Shown piece after piece: positions 62,790 through 64,000 of a DNA stretch of 64,000 nt. Origin of the DNA: Rhodoferax sp. (lineage in GTDB: Bacteria; Pseudomonadota; Gammaproteobacteria; Burkholderiales; Burkholderiaceae_C). Numbering within the stretch: the first letter of the stretch is position 1; each line of letters begins with the position of its first letter. The position numbers were made by a program, and so were the translations under genes. The stretch covers positions 186,001 to 250,000 of the forward strand of contig JACKLL010000004.1 in the NCBI GenBank assembly GCA_024235935.1, written 5' to 3'. The notes under the pieces were generated by a model, which ran no database searches, was not told the DNA's origin, and saw only the letters and a program-made list of their open reading frames with translations.

Positions 62790-63767
62790 TCAGCGCTTGA
62801 TTTCGCGCGTCATCGCGTCGTCGTACAGGGCTGCCGCATCGGCCGCCACATCCTTCTGGATGATGCCCTGCTTGAACGCGGCTTCTGCCTGCAGGCGCAC
62901 CTGCTCCTTGGTCAGCACGCCGCCGAGCTTGATGATCTTGGCCGACTCCTTGGTCACGTTCAAAGGCAGTCCGGTGTATTTGGAATAGGCCTCGGCGAAC
63001 ATTTCGGGATTCCTGGCCATCTGTTCCTCGGCATTGTGATAGACCCACAGGAAGCGCTTGACGGCTTCCCGCTTGTTGGTCATCGCATCGCGCGACGCTG
63101 CCAGCAGTCCCAGCTCGGCGCCGACGGACTTGGACTGGCTGTACTCCAGGTTCTTGGCAAAGTAGGCATCGCCCTCGGCCACGGCCTGCGATTCAAAGGG
63201 CTCCCACAGCACCATCGCGTCGATGTCACCGCGCTTGATGGCCTGGATGAAGGCGGTGCCGCCGCCCTGGATGTTGACCGGGGTGAAGCTGTTGTACGGA
63301 ATGCCCTTTTCGACCATGGTCATGGCCCACTGGAACCAGACGGCGGATCCCGGCGCAATGCCGATCTTCTTGCCGGCAATGTCCTTCCAGTCGTTGATGG
63401 TCACGCCCTTGCGCACCACCAGGTTCTTGGCCGATCCGGCAACGCCGGTCAGGCCGATCAGGTTCTTGCTGCCCTGCCCTGCTGCGATGGCCAGGTCACC
63501 CGGACCAACCGCGGAGATGTCGACCGAGTTGGACATCAGCGCGGTGCGCGCGTCGGCATAGCGTACGAACTCGGCGCGCTTGACGTCGATGTTGAACTTC
63601 TTGAGTTCCTCCTCGACGTTGAGCATCGGCGACAGGTGTCCGACCTTGACGAAACCGATGGTCAGCGTTTCGCGCTGCGCCAATGGTGCGGGTGCGGGGC
63701 CTATGGCAAGAGCCGCGGTCGTGACAGCGGTCGTACAGACCGCTGCAAGGGCTTTAGCGAAATTCAT
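62790..63767 (-). CDS. ABC transporter substrate-binding protein (nitrate/sulfonate type)
   Basis: The 325-residue protein has a signal peptide (LAAVCTTAVTTAALAIGPAPA) and the SsuA-type start LTIGFVKVGHLSPML, two lobes, and the ligand-loop region NSVDISAVGPGDLAIA. ATG 63767 is chosen because AGGAG is eight bases upstream; an ATG at 63773 is closer than suitable. It is the first gene of the importer operon. Confidence 0.92.
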   Translation of the reverse strand: MNFAKALAAVCTTAVTTAALAIGPAPAPLAQRETLTIGFVKVGHLSPMLNVEEELKKFNIDVKRAEFVRYADARTALMSNSVDISAVGPGDLAIAAGQGSKNLIGLTGVAGSAKNLVVRKGVTINDWKDIAGKKIGIAPGSAVWFQWAMTMVEKGIPYNSFTPVNIQGGGTAFIQAIKRGDIDAMVLWEPFESQAVAEGDAYFAKNLEYSQSKSVGAELGLLAASRDAMTNKREAVKRFLWVYHNAEEQMARNPEMFAEAYSKYTGLPLNVTKESAKIIKLGGVLTKEQVRLQAEAAFKQGIIQKDVAADAAALYDDAMTREIKR

Positions 63768-63819
63768 CGTCATCACTCCTGGTGGTTGGAAATGGGAAGC
63801 ACGTGGGGAAACTCGGATC

Positions 63820-64000
63820 TCAGCGGCCGGTGAACCGGGGCGCACGTTTCTGGGCAAAGGCGGCACGCCCCTCGATGTAGTCGCTGCTGTCGAAGCAGGC
63901 CTTCACGGCCGCGTCGACTGCGGAGGCGCCTGCCGGATCGGATCCGCCCAGAACCGTGTTGAAGGCCAGCTTGCCGGCGGCCAGGGTCAATGGCGCATTG
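63820..64000 (-). CDS. Enoyl-CoA hydratase/isomerase, C-terminal end (partial)
   Basis: The last 59 or so codons are present: SDYIEGRAAFAQKRAPRFTGR-stop, the typical C-terminus (S-D-x-x-EG-x-x-AF-x-EKR-x-P) of crotonase-family hydratases. The rest continues beyond the right edge. It likely contributes another step to the acyl-CoA pathway of this cluster. Confidence 0.88.
   Translation of the reverse strand, partial: NAPLTLAAGKLAFNTVLGGSDPAGASAVDAAVKACFDSSDYIEGRAAFAQKRAPRFTGR

Overview
The window reads as chromosome of a GC-rich betaproteobacterium, most likely order Burkholderiales. The markers are the aa3 cytochrome oxidase cluster with its DUF2970, DUF2909 and DUF2244 companions and a 39-codon oxidase assembly protein, two Bug/TctC periplasmic proteins, PEP-CTERM proteins, and a perfect CIRCE element in front of rpoH. 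No phage, integrase, transposase, rRNA or CRISPR array was found. One tRNA, Arg(CCT), is present.

1-4.8 kb: the very start of an actP-like symporter and a DUF485 partner, two small lipoprotein genes, a chimeric LuxR-ligand-domain remnant, two membrane-protein genes, and a divergent TetR regulator with two direct repeats spaced 21 bp apart. 4.9-15.9 kb: rpoH under CIRCE, then the aa3 oxidase structural and assembly genes (sco, ctaB, ctaA, SCO-like, SURF1, ctaE, DUF2970, ctaG, small assembly protein, ctaD, ctaC, DUF2244), almost all on the minus strand. ctaD is split into two reading frames by an apparent one-base deletion. 16-32 kb: housekeeping and envelope genes (BioC-like, comF, trmL, MaoC, orphan ParA, Kef-type antiporter, TRIC-like channel, DUF1841, cytochrome c4, a MoxR-GNAT-VWA trio, tamA-tamB, tRNA-Arg).

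32-36.5 kb: two PEP-CTERM protein genes flank an orphan ThiF-like E1 enzyme. Both PEP-CTERM genes carry nearly the same sigma54-type promoter and the same style of terminator, which points to one regulon. No exosortase is visible here.

36.5-55 kb: a carbohydrate or sugar-acid locus. It holds rhamnose-mutarotase-like, Gfo/Idh/MocA and HIBADH-type dehydrogenases, a LysR regulator, two Bug proteins, a large protein resembling D-apionate lactonase, three SDRs, an enolase-superfamily dehydratase, an SMP-30 lactonase and a complete oligopeptide-type ABC importer with fused ATPases. Together these suggest an oxidative, non-phosphorylative route (mutarotation, dehydrogenation, lactone opening, dehydration) for an unidentified sugar. 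An AT-rich island with three palindromes precedes the dehydratase gene.

55-64 kb: an alpha/beta-hydrolase-OsmC fusion, then a minus-strand catabolic cluster: CitE-like lyase, MaoC-type hydratase, acyl-CoA dehydrogenase, a degenerate-active-site SDR, a polysaccharide-deacetylase-fold hydrolase, a nitrate/sulfonate-type ABC importer, and the C-terminal end of an enoyl-CoA hydratase cut by the window edge.
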